Of a DNA stretch of 64,000 bases, positions 26,316 through 36,384 are shown piece by piece. This stretch comes from Ruegeria sp. EL01. Lineage in GTDB: Bacteria > Pseudomonadota > Alphaproteobacteria > Rhodobacterales > Rhodobacteraceae. The position numbers were made by a program, and so were the translations under genes. A model generated the notes under the pieces. That model made no database searches, was not told the DNA's origin, and saw nothing but the letters and a program-made list of their open reading frames with translations. How positions within the stretch are numbered: the stretch's first letter is position 1; each line of letters opens with the position of its first letter. The DNA lies in NCBI RefSeq assembly GCF_900313035.1, contig NZ_OMPS01000016.1:62001-126000 (forward strand). Direction: 5' to 3'.

Positions 26316-27639
26316 TTCTCGCAGCCTTGATGTAAGTCATTGGGTTTACGGGCTTTCCGTTCACGCGCACCTCATAGTGAAGATGCGTGCCGGTCGACCG
26401 TCCGGTGCTACCCATATCAGCAATATGATCCCCGCGCGAGACCCTTTGGCCGACCTTTACGTTGATCTTGGTGTTATGAGCGTAAAGTGTCTCAATTCCA
26501 AAGGCGTGCCTGATCTTGACCAGCCGCCCGAAGCCCGATTGCCAGCCTGCATGAGACACCACACCATCTGCCGTCGCGAAGATATCGGTGCCCTGCGCGC
26601 CGGCGAAATCCGCGCCGTTATGCATGCGCCGTCCACCGGTTTTGGGATCGCGGCGCGTGCCATATCCGCTGGTAAAGCGAACGGCGGCGCGAACGGGGCT
26701 GGCAAAAGGCGCTTTTTCTGCTGCGATACGATAGAGGTTCAGCTGATCCATCTGCTGCAGCAGCGTGTTTGCGCGGATCTCATCTGCGGACAGCTCTTCT
26801 CCGCGTGTGCTGAACGTTAAAGGGGTTAACGGACCGCCAATACCGCTGTATCCGCGTCGAACCTCTTCGATAATACGATCAGTGGGCATGCCAGCCTGCC
26901 GGAACATCTTGTCCAGCGGTTCGACCGAGATAACCATGGCTTCTTCCAACTGACGGAAAATTTCGTCACTGCGTTCCTGCATCAGTTGGATTTCAAGCTC
27001 TAGATCGTCGCGTTGATCCAAAGCGTTCTGCGCATTCGCAGCGATCTGATCCCGCTCTTCAGCGGTGCGCGCCAGCGCTTCGGTCATGAATTCCATCTGA
27101 GCGGGGTTGGCGACGGCGGCCTTATACATGTCCGTGCCGTCAGCTTCCTGCTGCAATTCGGCCAGTTCCGTGCGAACTGCTTCGCGCTGCTTCATTGTTG
27201 CGCGCAACGTGGTCTGGATCACTTCAATTCCGGTTTCCAGCTCGCGACGGCGGTTTTCCGATGCCAGAAGTTCTGATTGCATCGCCGAGATCTGTTCCAG
27301 CGCAGCGTTAAACCGATCCTGTGCCGCCAGCGCCTCATGCGCACGCGAGTCACGTTCGGTCGACAACACGTTAAGGCGCTCCTGATAGGTCGCCTGATCC
27401 CGTTTCGCCTGTTCGCGGAAATTGCCTGACCCGATACTGTCCATCAGCAGGATCGCTGTCGCGACGGTTGTCCAGCCCACGATCACAGCGACACCAGCCA
27501 CCGCGAAAAACTGAGTTTCCGAGCTAAGACGGATAAACCGCGTGTCCTGATCCGATTTCAGAAACACGCGACGTTCCGGAAATTGCCGTTCAAGAAGTGA
27601 GTGTAGTTTTATTGCCAGACGTGTTCTCACGCGCCTCAC
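26305..27639 (-). CDS. Membrane-anchored M23 (lysostaphin-type) peptidase
   Basis: 444 residues from GTG 27639 (a second GTG at 27630 is possible). A short basic N-terminus and one membrane helix (VAGVAVIVGWTTVATAILLM) are followed by a long coiled coil (about 95-260). The C-terminal M23 domain has the zinc ligands in RMHNGADFAG (H...D) and THLHYEVRVNG (HxH), plus GYGTRRDPKTGG. It should act in the periplasm, either as an endopeptidase or, by its EnvC-like layout, an activator; both zinc motifs are intact, so an active enzyme is more likely. It is followed without gap by bactofilin. Confidence 0.9.
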   Translation of the reverse strand: MRRVRTRLAIKLHSLLERQFPERRVFLKSDQDTRFIRLSSETQFFAVAGVAVIVGWTTVATAILLMDSIGSGNFREQAKRDQATYQERLNVLSTERDSRAHEALAAQDRFNAALEQISAMQSELLASENRRRELETGIEVIQTTLRATMKQREAVRTELAELQQEADGTDMYKAAVANPAQMEFMTEALARTAEERDQIAANAQNALDQRDDLELEIQLMQERSDEIFRQLEEAMVISVEPLDKMFRQAGMPTDRIIEEVRRGYSGIGGPLTPLTFSTRGEELSADEIRANTLLQQMDQLNLYRIAAEKAPFASPVRAAVRFTSGYGTRRDPKTGGRRMHNGADFAGAQGTDIFATADGVVSHAGWQSGFGRLVKIRHAFGIETLYAHNTKINVKVGQRVSRGDHIADMGSTGRSTGTHLHYEVRVNGKPVNPMTYIKAARNVF

Positions 27640-27806
27640 CTTTCATCCCCAAGATCGGGACCGGTCATGAGTGGATCGCCGCCCCTTGGGCGGACTGCAT
27701 AAAGGGGCTGCTGCGTTCGGGCAAGTTTGTTGACCAATATGTGGCTGAGAACAGGCAATTCCCGTGCGTCATCGGCGGGAATTTGCCGAAATTAACCTAA
27801 AAAGGA

Positions 27807-28682
27807 TCAATTTGAGACTGATCCGGGCGCGGGCATATCTTCGGTCAGCGGCCAGTAGAAATCGGGGGGCAGACCGGCTTCGGCGCGTTTCTCTTCGTTG
27901 AAGGGTGGTTTCAGTTGCCCGTGAAAGTAGCGGCGGACCAGTTGATGAAACACATCTTTCGGGTCCAGGTTTTCGCGCCCGCACAGGAAATGGAACCATT
28001 TCGACCCATAGGCAACATGCCCGACCTCTTCGGCGTAGATCACTTCCAAAGCGGCAATCGCTTGTTCGGCCTTTGCCTTGCGGAAGATGTCGATCATTCC
28101 GGGTGTGACGTCCAGCCCACGGGCCTCGAGCACCATAGGCACAACGGCAAGCCGTCCCATCAGATCTTCGGCGGTGTCTTCGGCGGCGCGCCACATACCG
28201 GCATGGGCGGGCAGGGCACCATAGTAACTGCCCATCTGATCCAGGCAATCGCACACCATCTCAAAATGGCGCGATTCCTCTGCGGCGCATTTGACCCAGT
28301 CGTCATAGAACCCGATGGGCATCGGTACATGGCCAAAGCGGGCGATGATATCCCAATGCAAGTCGACAGCATTCAGCTCGATATGTGCCACTGCATGCAG
28401 CAGCGCGATGCGCCCGGCGTCGGTGCCGGGGCGGCGTCTCGGGACATCGCGCGGGGACAGCAGTTCAGGTTTGTCGGGGCGAGCCGGGTTCAACGGCGGT
28501 TCTGCAGTGCCGATCTCAATCTCTGGGGCCTGGCCTTTGCGGGACGCAAGCCAGACGGCAGCATGGCGTTTGGACAGGGCGGTCTTGGCCCGCCCGTCCG
28601 CGGTTGTTAGCACTTCGGTCGCCATCTCGGTCAATGTTAAGGGCACGGGTTCGCTCCGCCTGTCTTCGGTTGGTTGCGGCAT
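27807..28682 (-). CDS. DUF455 ferritin-like protein
   Basis: 291 residues. A four-helix di-metal carboxylate pattern is visible: HIELNAVDLHWD, AAEESRHFEMV, and later IYAEEVGHVAYG. These ExxH-type pairs define DUF455, an uncharacterised ferritin-like family. Some homologues are annotated near tRNA hydroxylase MiaE, but the family differs and the substrate is unknown. It is transcribed toward the M23 operon and is 29 bases behind the bcp gene on the same strand. Confidence 0.85.
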   Translation of the reverse strand: MPQPTEDRRSEPVPLTLTEMATEVLTTADGRAKTALSKRHAAVWLASRKGQAPEIEIGTAEPPLNPARPDKPELLSPRDVPRRRPGTDAGRIALLHAVAHIELNAVDLHWDIIARFGHVPMPIGFYDDWVKCAAEESRHFEMVCDCLDQMGSYYGALPAHAGMWRAAEDTAEDLMGRLAVVPMVLEARGLDVTPGMIDIFRKAKAEQAIAALEVIYAEEVGHVAYGSKWFHFLCGRENLDPKDVFHQLVRRYFHGQLKPPFNEEKRAEAGLPPDFYWPLTEDMPAPGSVSN

Positions 28683-28711
28683 AAGCCGGATGGCGACGCA
28701 GGTCGAGGGCG

Positions 28712-29173
28712 TTACGGCGCCTTTACGGCGTCAAGCACCGCATCCACATGGCCCGGCACTTTCACCTTGCGCCAGACATTTGCGATGCGGCCTTCGCCAT
28801 TGATCACAAAGGTCGACCGTTCGATCCCCATCGACTTGCGGCCATACATGTTCTTTTCGACCCACACACCATAATCCTCGCAGACGGTCGAGTTCTCGTC
28901 CGACAGCAGCGGCGTGGTCAGCCCGTGTTTGGCGACGAATTTGTCATGCTTGGTTACGCTGTCGCGCGAGATGCCGAAGACCTGAGCACCTGCATCGGCA
29001 AAGGCTTGAAGTTGCTCTGAGAAACCGATGGATTCCTTGGTGCAGCCCGGCGTATCATCACGGGGATAGAAAAACAAAACGACGGTACCGCCGCGCAGGT
29101 CCGATAAGGTCACTTCGCCGCCGCCGTCGCGGGGCAGTGTGAAATCGGGGGCGATGTCTGAGACGTCGGGCAT
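28712..29173 (-). CDS. bcp: Bcp-type thiol peroxidase (peroxiredoxin Q)
   Basis: 153 residues with a thioredoxin fold. It reduces hydrogen peroxide and organic peroxides using thioredoxin-type donors. The peroxidatic Cys is in YPRDDTPGCTKESIGF. The resolving Cys that stands five residues later in E. coli Bcp is not present here (Ile occupies it); the only other Cys is in STVCEDYGVW. The enzyme may therefore be a 1-Cys or atypical variant. It is divergent from the AsmA-like gene and co-directional with the DUF455 gene. Confidence 0.93.
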   Translation of the reverse strand: MPDVSDIAPDFTLPRDGGGEVTLSDLRGGTVVLFFYPRDDTPGCTKESIGFSEQLQAFADAGAQVFGISRDSVTKHDKFVAKHGLTTPLLSDENSTVCEDYGVWVEKNMYGRKSMGIERSTFVINGEGRIANVWRKVKVPGHVDAVLDAVKAP

Positions 29174-29232
29174 TGGAAACTCCGCTAAAGAATCTTATAG
29201 GCTGCCCGGTATCATAGGGCGGCACGGGCAGG

Positions 29233-32200
29233 TTGAAAGGCGTGGATACCAAATTGGCGCAGCAGGAACATGACGGGGGCGAACAGCCGGGTAAACCCCC
29301 GCGCCGTCGGTCACGCCGTCGCACTGCCGGGATCTGGACCATGCGCGGGGTGCTGCTGCTGGTTTTTCTGGCGCTGTTCACGGGGTTCATGGTCATTGGC
29401 CATCGCATGCATGCGCCTGCGTGGTTGCGGGACCGGGTCGAAGCGCGGTTGGAACAAACTCTTGGTGGCCTGCAGATCCGGTTCGGCGATGTCAGCTTTG
29501 TCATTCATGAGGGGTGGCGGCCCCGCCTGAGGTTGACGGATGTCAGCATCAGTGACGCGGCAGGGCAGCAGATTGCGCAAGTGTCCGATATGCGGGCCAG
29601 CCTTGCCATGCGCCCGTTGCTGCGCGGTCATGTCAGGCCCAAACGCATTATCCTTAGTGGGGCACAGGTCGCCCTGACGCGCGGAAAAGACGGCGCGCTG
29701 ACGCTGACCGTCGGCGCAGGAAGTACGCCGGTGCGAGAAGCGCCAAACCTGGCGCAGCTGATCGAGGCTTCTGATCAGGCCTTTCTGTCCGAGAATCTGT
29801 CCGCGCTGACATCCGTGGAACTGGATGCGATTACCCTGGACTATCGCGACCTTCGGCTGGAACGGTCGTGGGTTCTGGATGGCGGGCATATACTGGTAAC
29901 CCGCAGCGCCAGTGAAATGCGGCTGGCGACAGGGTTTTCCGTTTTGGCGGGCCGCGACTATGTCAGTACGATCGAGGCGAATTACACCAGCGTTCTGGGG
30001 TCACCTGCTGCGCGGTTTGGGATTTCGATCACAGATCTGCCGGCCGAAGATGTTGCCGGTCAAAGCCCTGCGTTCGGCTGGTTGCAGGTCCTGCGAACGC
30101 CGATTTCGGGCGCGTTGCGCGGCAGTATTGATGGCGAAGGCGCCCTCGGGCCACTATTTGCCACGTTGAATTTGGGCGCAGGCGCTGTCCAGCCCAACCC
30201 GGAAACCCGCCCGGTTCCCTTTGAATCCGCACGCACATATTTCACCTATGATCCGCGTCGGCAGGCGCTTGATTTTAACGATGTATCGGTAGAATCCGCG
30301 TGGGGATCAGTGCAGGCCGAAGGCACCGCGTTCTTGGCAGGGGTCGAGGATGGCATCCTGGACAGTTTGGCAGCCCAACTGCGTCTGACAGGCATCAACG
30401 TAAACCCGGCGAACCTGTTTCCCGAGGCACTGGAGCTGTCGCAGGCAGATCTCGATTTCAAGATGAAGTTCGCGCCCTTTCAGCTGCATCTTGGGCAGAT
30501 GACCGTCTACGATACAGATCACACGGCCCGCGCCTCGGGCAATCTGACCGGGCGGCCCGACGGTTGGGCTGTTCAGCTGGATGCCCATCTGGATGGCATG
30601 TCATCGGAACGGGTTCTGGGCTATTGGCCCGAGCGCCTGGCGCCTAAACCACGCGAATGGGTTACGGAAAACCTATACGAGGGCGACCTTTCGGACATGG
30701 ATTTCGCCTTGCGGCTAGAGCCCGGGAATAAACCGGATATCTATCTGGATTTCGGGTTTGAAAAGGCCAAAGTCCGATTTGCCAAAACGCTGCCACCGAT
30801 CATTGGGGCGCAGGGACAGGCCAGCCTGATCAATGGCAGGTTTACAGCAACAGCTGAAAGTGGCGTGGTGCAGGCAGATCAGGGTGGTGGTGTAGATGCG
30901 TCGGGAACATCTTTTATTATTCCAGACACGGATATCAAAAAATCCGCACCAGCCATTGCGCGGATCAGGGCAACGGGCAGCGTAACGGCGGCATTGTCGT
31001 TGCTGGATCGGCCGCCACTGGAATTGCTGAGCAAGGCCAATTTGCCGGTCGATCTGGCTGATGGCTCGGTGTCGTTGGCCGGAACATTGTCACTGCCAAT
31101 GAAAAAGGGTTTGAAATTCCAGGACACTGAATTCCATTTCGACGGCGATCTGGGAAATCTGAGCAGCGACCGATTGGTGCCTGGGTTTTTGGTCAGCGCC
31201 GACATGCTGAACCTTAGCGGAGACCAGACAGGTGTTCAGGTCGAAGGCGAAGGGTTGTTCGAAGGTGTTCCCATCCAGGCGCTATGGCGGCAACCCATCG
31301 ACGGAGAGACCGCGCAGCGCAGCGCGCTGACCGGGCAGATCGAACTGTCGCCGCGGTTGATGCAGGCGATCAACTCAGGTTTGCCGCAGGATATGCTGAC
31401 GGGGCAGGGCGCCGCGGATATCACCTTGGGGATTGGTGCTGGTGAACCGCCTAAACTCTCTGCGTCCTCAGACCTGGAGGGGGTCGTACTTGCCATTCCA
31501 GAGTTGGGGTGGCGCAAGGCTGCTGGCAGCAAAGGGAATCTGACGGCCGAGGCGACACTGGGACAGCAGCTAAGTGTGGATTCTTTGCGATTGGATGCCG
31601 CGGGTCTGCGAACGGCTGCGTCCATCTCGTTTCGGGGGGATGGGGGCTTTGATCGCGCCCGCTTCAGCTCGTTCGAGGTCGGCGATTGGTTGGCCGTTCC
31701 GGCAGAACTGGTGGGGCGCGGTGCAGCGCCGCCGGATATTCGGGTTCTGGGCGGCGTTGTAAATCTGGGCCGTGCAACATTCGGTGAAAGCAGCGGGTCC
31801 GGAAACGGCTCGACAGCCGCTGGGCCAAAATTGGATGTGAACCTGGATCGGCTGCAAGTCACTGAAACAGTTGCCTTAACCCGGTTCAAAGGTGTGTTTG
31901 CGACCACCGGAGGTATCAACGGTGGATTCACGGCACAGGTCAACGGCGGGGCTTCTGTGCGTGGACAAGTTATTCCACGCGGTGGTCGCAGCGCAGTCAA
32001 TCTTACGTCCGAGAACGCAGGCGCTGTTCTGCGGTCTGCCGGTCTTCTGACACAGGCTCGGGGCGGTGGTCTTGATCTGCAGCTGGAGCCTGTAGGTGCG
32101 CCCGGCAGCTATGATGTGATCCTTAAGATCATCAACACGCGCATTCAGGATGCGCCAGCCATGGCTGCATTGCTCAATGCCATCAGCCTGATCGGGTTGC

Positions 32201-32631
32201 TGGATGAGATGGCAGGGCAGGGCATATTCTTCTCGACAATCGAAAGCCGGATGCGGCTTACCCCGACGGAAATCAAAGTACTGAGCGGCAGCGCTGTTGG
32301 CCCCTCCATGGGTTTGTCTTTTGACGGCACCATCGATCCCGTCGCAGGGATGTTGAATTTGCGCGGTGCAATCTCTCCGATCTATCTGGTGAATGCGATT
32401 GGCAGCGTATTCACGCGCAAAGGTGAGGGTGTGATCGGTTTCAACTATACGCTGACCGGACCACTGGATTCACCACAAGTTTCCGTAAATCCCTTGTCCG
32501 GTCTCGCCCCATTGTTTCTGCGTAATCTGTTGCGCGCGCCAGCCCCGACTGTCTCGGACGGTCCCAATGCGCAGCCGCAAAAGCCGGACAAACCACGGCG
32601 TACTTTTGGATCCCCGTCCAGGGACAACTGA
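29233..32631 (+). CDS. AsmA/YhdP-like giant envelope protein (DUF3971)
   Basis: Up to 1132 residues; start uncertain (TTG 29233, GTG 29242 or ATG 29341, which would remove 36 polar/basic residues). One membrane helix (MRGVLLLVFLALFTGFMVI) anchors a huge repetitive beta-rich periplasmic part with GxLxG-type strands. The C-terminal block (ISLIGLLDEMAGQGIFFSTI, then MGLSFDGTIDP and GVIGFNYTLTGPLDSPQVSV) is the AsmA-like/DUF3971 end. YhdP and TamB relatives are thought to form phospholipid channels between inner and outer membrane. Inferred role: lipid transport and outer-membrane homeostasis. Confidence 0.85.
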   Translation: MKGVDTKLAQQEHDGGEQPGKPPRRRSRRRTAGIWTMRGVLLLVFLALFTGFMVIGHRMHAPAWLRDRVEARLEQTLGGLQIRFGDVSFVIHEGWRPRLRLTDVSISDAAGQQIAQVSDMRASLAMRPLLRGHVRPKRIILSGAQVALTRGKDGALTLTVGAGSTPVREAPNLAQLIEASDQAFLSENLSALTSVELDAITLDYRDLRLERSWVLDGGHILVTRSASEMRLATGFSVLAGRDYVSTIEANYTSVLGSPAARFGISITDLPAEDVAGQSPAFGWLQVLRTPISGALRGSIDGEGALGPLFATLNLGAGAVQPNPETRPVPFESARTYFTYDPRRQALDFNDVSVESAWGSVQAEGTAFLAGVEDGILDSLAAQLRLTGINVNPANLFPEALELSQADLDFKMKFAPFQLHLGQMTVYDTDHTARASGNLTGRPDGWAVQLDAHLDGMSSERVLGYWPERLAPKPREWVTENLYEGDLSDMDFALRLEPGNKPDIYLDFGFEKAKVRFAKTLPPIIGAQGQASLINGRFTATAESGVVQADQGGGVDASGTSFIIPDTDIKKSAPAIARIRATGSVTAALSLLDRPPLELLSKANLPVDLADGSVSLAGTLSLPMKKGLKFQDTEFHFDGDLGNLSSDRLVPGFLVSADMLNLSGDQTGVQVEGEGLFEGVPIQALWRQPIDGETAQRSALTGQIELSPRLMQAINSGLPQDMLTGQGAADITLGIGAGEPPKLSASSDLEGVVLAIPELGWRKAAGSKGNLTAEATLGQQLSVDSLRLDAAGLRTAASISFRGDGGFDRARFSSFEVGDWLAVPAELVGRGAAPPDIRVLGGVVNLGRATFGESSGSGNGSTAAGPKLDVNLDRLQVTETVALTRFKGVFATTGGINGGFTAQVNGGASVRGQVIPRGGRSAVNLTSENAGAVLRSAGLLTQARGGGLDLQLEPVGAPGSYDVILKIINTRIQDAPAMAALLNAISLIGLLDEMAGQGIFFSTIESRMRLTPTEIKVLSGSAVGPSMGLSFDGTIDPVAGMLNLRGAISPIYLVNAIGSVFTRKGEGVIGFNYTLTGPLDSPQVSVNPLSGLAPLFLRNLLRAPAPTVSDGPNAQPQKPDKPRRTFGSPSRDN

Positions 32632-32673
32632 CCGGGGATGGCCGAATCTTTTTCGGCCTTGTATGGCGCACCC

Positions 32674-33720
32674 ATGAAACTCAGCGATTTCGATTTCAAC
32701 CTTCCCGAAGACCTGATTGCGACGCGACCAGCCAGCCCGCGTTCTGCTGCGCGCCTTCTGGTGGCGCATGGGGATGCGATTGCAGATCGTCACGTGTTTG
32801 ATCTGCCTGAATGGCTGCAACCCGGCGACCGGTTGGTGCTGAACGACACCCGGGTGATCCCAGCGCGTCTTAGCGGGCGGCGCCATCGGGATAGCGCGCA
32901 GGGTGCTGTTTCTGCGGCGATCGAGGCGACTTTGCTGGACCCTCAGGCAGATGGCACCTGGTCCGCCCTGATCAAACCTTTGAAAAAGGTAAAACTGGGT
33001 GAAGAGATCGTATTTTCGGATCACCTCAGCGCAACGTTGGAGCAGATCAATGACGGGCAGGCCTATCTGCGCTTCAACCTGACAGGTGATGATTTCGACG
33101 CCGCGCTGGAACAAGCAGGGGCTATGCCACTGCCACCATACATCGCCGCGAAACGCCCTGCGGACGAGAAAGACAAGACGGACTACCAGACGATCTGGGC
33201 GCGGAATTCCGGGGCGGTCGCCGCGCCAACCGCGTCGCTGCATTTTGATGACTCACTTATGGGCGCTTTGGCAGAGCGCGGCGTGACGTTCAGCCATGTC
33301 ACCCTGCATGTCGGAGCGGGGACGTTTTTACCGGTCAAGGTCGAGGACGTGACCACACATAAAATGCATGCGGAATGGGGACGTGTCAGTGCAGCCGCAG
33401 CCGAAGAAATCCGCGCGACCAAAGCGGCCGGGGGACGGGTCATCCCGGTTGGCACAACGGCCCTGCGCCTGATCGAAAGTGCAGCGCGCGGTGGCGTGAT
33501 CGAAGATTGGGAAGGCGAAACGGACATCTTTATCTATCCGGGCTTCAAGTTCGCTGTGACTGACGCTTTGATGACCAATTTTCACCTGCCGAAATCCACT
33601 TTACTGATGCTGGTCTCGGCCCTGATGGGGCAAGAGAGGATGCAGTCGGTCTATGCCCATGCGATCAATCAGAACTATCGCTTCTTTTCCTATGGGGATG
33701 CGTCGCTTTTGATCCCCTGA
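32674..33720 (+). CDS. queA: tRNA preQ1(34) S-adenosylmethionine ribosyltransferase-isomerase
   Basis: 348 residues from ATG 32674 ([20 protein letters not shown], the usual QueA start). A start at 32638 would place a 7-bp hairpin (GGCCGAA and TTCGGCC) inside the coding region, so I prefer the later one. QueA moves the ribosyl of SAM onto preQ1 in tRNA to give epoxyqueuosine. Family motifs include [31 protein letters not shown] and [19 protein letters not shown]. Length is normal. Confidence 0.95.
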   Translation: MKLSDFDFNLPEDLIATRPASPRSAARLLVAHGDAIADRHVFDLPEWLQPGDRLVLNDTRVIPARLSGRRHRDSAQGAVSAAIEATLLDPQADGTWSALIKPLKKVKLGEEIVFSDHLSATLEQINDGQAYLRFNLTGDDFDAALEQAGAMPLPPYIAAKRPADEKDKTDYQTIWARNSGAVAAPTASLHFDDSLMGALAERGVTFSHVTLHVGAGTFLPVKVEDVTTHKMHAEWGRVSAAAAEEIRATKAAGGRVIPVGTTALRLIESAARGGVIEDWEGETDIFIYPGFKFAVTDALMTNFHLPKSTLLMLVSALMGQERMQSVYAHAINQNYRFFSYGDASLLIP

Positions 33721-33832
33721 AGGGCGTGTTCACGGGATCGAGACATCGCAATGTCGTAGACAAGCGCGATCAAAGCGATTTTTGATCGCATAACGATTCC
33801 AATACTCAGGTTGATTTAGTTCGGAGGCCCCA

Positions 33833-35104
33833 ATGCTTCAGGTCCTTTCCAGCGCGTGGGCGCTATTGCTCGGTATGGGGCTGCTTATGGTCGGGAACGG
33901 CCTGCAGGGTACCCTGTTGGGTGTGCGCGGAGACATTGAAGGGTTCTCGACGCTAGAGATGTCGTTTGTGATGTCCGCCTACTTTGTTGGCTTTCTGGGG
34001 GGGTCGCGCCTGGCCCCCGAGATGATACGACGGGTAGGCCATGTGCGTGTATTCGCCGCTTTAGCCTCGTTCATTTCCGCCGTCATGATTATGTACCCCA
34101 TGCTCACGGACCCGATTGCATGGTCGCTGGGCCGCGTCGTGATCGGGTTTTGTTTTTCAGGAGTGTATGTCACAGCAGAGAGCTGGCTGAACAACGCGGC
34201 GAGTAACGAAAATCGTGGTCAGGCCCTGTCACTATACATGATCGTGCAGATGACCGGCGTTGTTACCGCGCAGGCGCTGTTGCTTGTGGGTGACCCGGCA
34301 GGGTATGAAACCTTTGTAATTGCATCCATTCTTGTGTCTGTATCGTTCGCGCCCATCTTGCTCTCGATCTCACCAACGCCGGCCTTTGATACAACCAAAC
34401 CAATGACACTGCGCAAGCTGATGGAAACGTCGCCGCTGGGTTGTGTTGGCATGTTCCTGCTGGGTGGAGTGTTTTCGGCCCAGTTCGGGATGAGCGCTGT
34501 TTACGGAGCACAGGCAGGGCTGTCGCTGATCGAGATTTCGTCTTTTGTGGCGGCTTTCTACATTGGCGCTGTTCTACTGCAATTTCCCCTGGGATGGGTA
34601 TCAGACAAGGTTGATCGACGTATTTTGATCCTTCTGGTGTCAGCGGTTGGAGGGGGCGGTGCATTGATCGGCATGATGTTCGGCACCACTTTCACAACCT
34701 TGTTGTCTGCGGCTTTTATCATCGGCGGCATGACAAGCCCGCTGTATTCACTGTTGGTTGCCTACACAAACGACTATCTGGAATATGATGATATGTCGGC
34801 GGCCTCTGGTGGGTTGGTCTTTATCAACGGTCTTGGTGCGATTGCCGGGCCAGTGATCACAGGGTGGTTGATGGGTAGTGGGGTTATCGGGCCACCGGGA
34901 TTTTTCCTGTTTATTGCTACCTTGATGTTTGCGATGGCAGTATATGCGCTCTACCGGATGACACAGCGTGCCTACGTGCCTGTTGATGAAACCGGAGCCA
35001 TCGCCCCGATCTACCCAACCTCGTCGCCGATCGCGATGGAGGTCGCGCAAGAGGTTGTCATCGAAGCCGCGCAGGAAGAGCAGGACGCGCAGGATACCGC
35101 CTAG
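33833..35104 (+). CDS. Major facilitator superfamily transporter (YcaD-like)
   Basis: 423 residues with about twelve membrane helices. It has a TCGGAGG ribosome site. Conserved MFS loop features include the SRLAPEMIRRVGHVRVFA segment after TM2 and PLGWVSDKVDRRILI between TM8 and TM9. GRVVIGFCFSGVYVTAESWL is typical of the YcaD-type MFS subgroup. The C-terminal ~40 residues are soluble and Glu/Gln-rich (QEVVIEAAQEEQDAQD). Substrate cannot be told. A 9-bp inverted repeat (33766-33789) lies upstream. Confidence 0.85.
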   Translation: MLQVLSSAWALLLGMGLLMVGNGLQGTLLGVRGDIEGFSTLEMSFVMSAYFVGFLGGSRLAPEMIRRVGHVRVFAALASFISAVMIMYPMLTDPIAWSLGRVVIGFCFSGVYVTAESWLNNAASNENRGQALSLYMIVQMTGVVTAQALLLVGDPAGYETFVIASILVSVSFAPILLSISPTPAFDTTKPMTLRKLMETSPLGCVGMFLLGGVFSAQFGMSAVYGAQAGLSLIEISSFVAAFYIGAVLLQFPLGWVSDKVDRRILILLVSAVGGGGALIGMMFGTTFTTLLSAAFIIGGMTSPLYSLLVAYTNDYLEYDDMSAASGGLVFINGLGAIAGPVITGWLMGSGVIGPPGFFLFIATLMFAMAVYALYRMTQRAYVPVDETGAIAPIYPTSSPIAMEVAQEVVIEAAQEEQDAQDTA

Positions 35105-35213
35105 GACACGAAAATATGTCGTAAGTGTTGCAATATGTTACTGTAACACTTCTGTAAAACCGACTTAAATGACGTTACGTCCCTGGGGAGGGCAAAAGAC
35201 GGAGTTTAAGGCA

Positions 35214-35792
35214 ATGGTTGGGCCTGAAGACGTATTGAGTTTTTGGTTAGACAAGGTTGGTCCCAAGGGGTGGTATCTGCCGGATGACGCGCTGGACGCT
35301 GAAATCCGTGACCGTTTCCAAGAGACCTGGAAGGCAGCGAATGAGGGCAAGTTTTCGCTCTGGCTGACCTATCCAAGCGGGGCTTTGGCATACATCATTT
35401 TGATGGATCAGTTCCCGCGAAACATGTTCCGCGGAGAGGCTAGGGCCTTTGCGTCGGATCGTGCGGCGCTGACGGCGGCAAAATGTGCGGTCGACAGGGG
35501 CTGGGATCTCAAAATCGATGAACCGGCACGGCAGTTCTTTTATCTGCCGATGATGCATTCCGAGAATTTGTGTGATCAGGAACGCTGCGTACGACTGATG
35601 TGCCAGAACCTGAGCAGTGATGACCCGAGCAACCTTCTGCACGCCCGGGCGCATCGAGAAGTGATCCGCAAGTTCGGCCGCTTCCCGTATCGCAACGAAG
35701 CCCTGTCTCGCCCAACGACCGAGCCAGAGGCGGCCTATGTGAACATGGGTGGATACGGCACGACGGTTCGCGAATTGCAAGCCGCAGGTTAA
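35214..35792 (+). CDS. DUF924 family protein
   Basis: 192 residues from ATG 35214 (start of MVGPEDVLSFWLDKVGPKGW); a 45-base longer frame exists upstream. DUF924 marks are VLSFWLD, IRDRFQETWKAANEG, LAYIILMDQFPRNMFRG, FFYLPMMHSENLCDQE and KFGRFPYRNEALSRPTT. It is a soluble helical protein of unknown biochemical function, widespread in proteobacteria. It converges with the next gene with a 4-base overlap. Confidence 0.88.
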   Translation: MVGPEDVLSFWLDKVGPKGWYLPDDALDAEIRDRFQETWKAANEGKFSLWLTYPSGALAYIILMDQFPRNMFRGEARAFASDRAALTAAKCAVDRGWDLKIDEPARQFFYLPMMHSENLCDQERCVRLMCQNLSSDDPSNLLHARAHREVIRKFGRFPYRNEALSRPTTEPEAAYVNMGGYGTTVRELQAAG

Positions 35793-36223
35793 CTTTCCGG
35801 CACGCATCCACGAATGTCTTTGATCCTGTCGGCCACTGCGTCGGCCGACAGATCTATCGCCTGTTCGATCAGTGTCTCTGGCGACTCGGCCATTTCCGAG
35901 AACCGGGCTTGCGTGGATTGAAGTTTGCTTTCCACTGCGTTCAATTTGTCCAGGACATCCGCAATTCGTGTTGCAGTCGCGCTGTCGAGTGTGCCCCCGT
36001 CCACTGGAATCGCTGCCAGATCGCTCCGCAGGGCGGCCAGCTCACCGCGAATTCCCTGAGCCTCGTCCCGCAGCGGCGTGACGATCTTCAGGTTCTCGGA
36101 AAAGCTTGTGGTGACGTTGTCCACCGAAGAGGCCAGCTTCCATCCCAGAAACAGGCATAGGGCAACCAGTATTAGTGTGGCGTTCAGCAGGGCGAGCACT
36201 AAATCTTTGAGCGTCTTGGCCAT
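35789..36223 (-). CDS. Unrecognised single-pass membrane coiled-coil protein
   Basis: 144 residues from ATG 36223, which has GAAAGG 6 nt upstream. One membrane helix near the N-terminus (LVLALLNATLILVALCLFLG) precedes a helical, coiled-coil-like periplasmic part (DEAQGIRGELAALRSDLAAI, DVLDKLNAVESKLQSTQARF) and an acidic C-terminus with a single Cys. I do not recognise a family. Topology resembles small divisome or envelope-tethering proteins, but this is only layout. It is divergent from lpdA. Confidence 0.7.
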   Translation of the reverse strand: MAKTLKDLVLALLNATLILVALCLFLGWKLASSVDNVTTSFSENLKIVTPLRDEAQGIRGELAALRSDLAAIPVDGGTLDSATATRIADVLDKLNAVESKLQSTQARFSEMAESPETLIEQAIDLSADAVADRIKDIRGCVPES

Positions 36224-36384
36224 GGTAAGCCTTTCGAATAACTTGTGAAAAGGAAAGTCCAAGGAGCGTTCGTTCATCTTTTCTAGCCTTTGTAACGTCC
36301 CGGGTATAGGTTGAAAGCCGCACAACCTGAACATGCCGATCTTGCGTCGCATATGTCGCGCAGGCAGCGTGTTGATGCGTCGCG

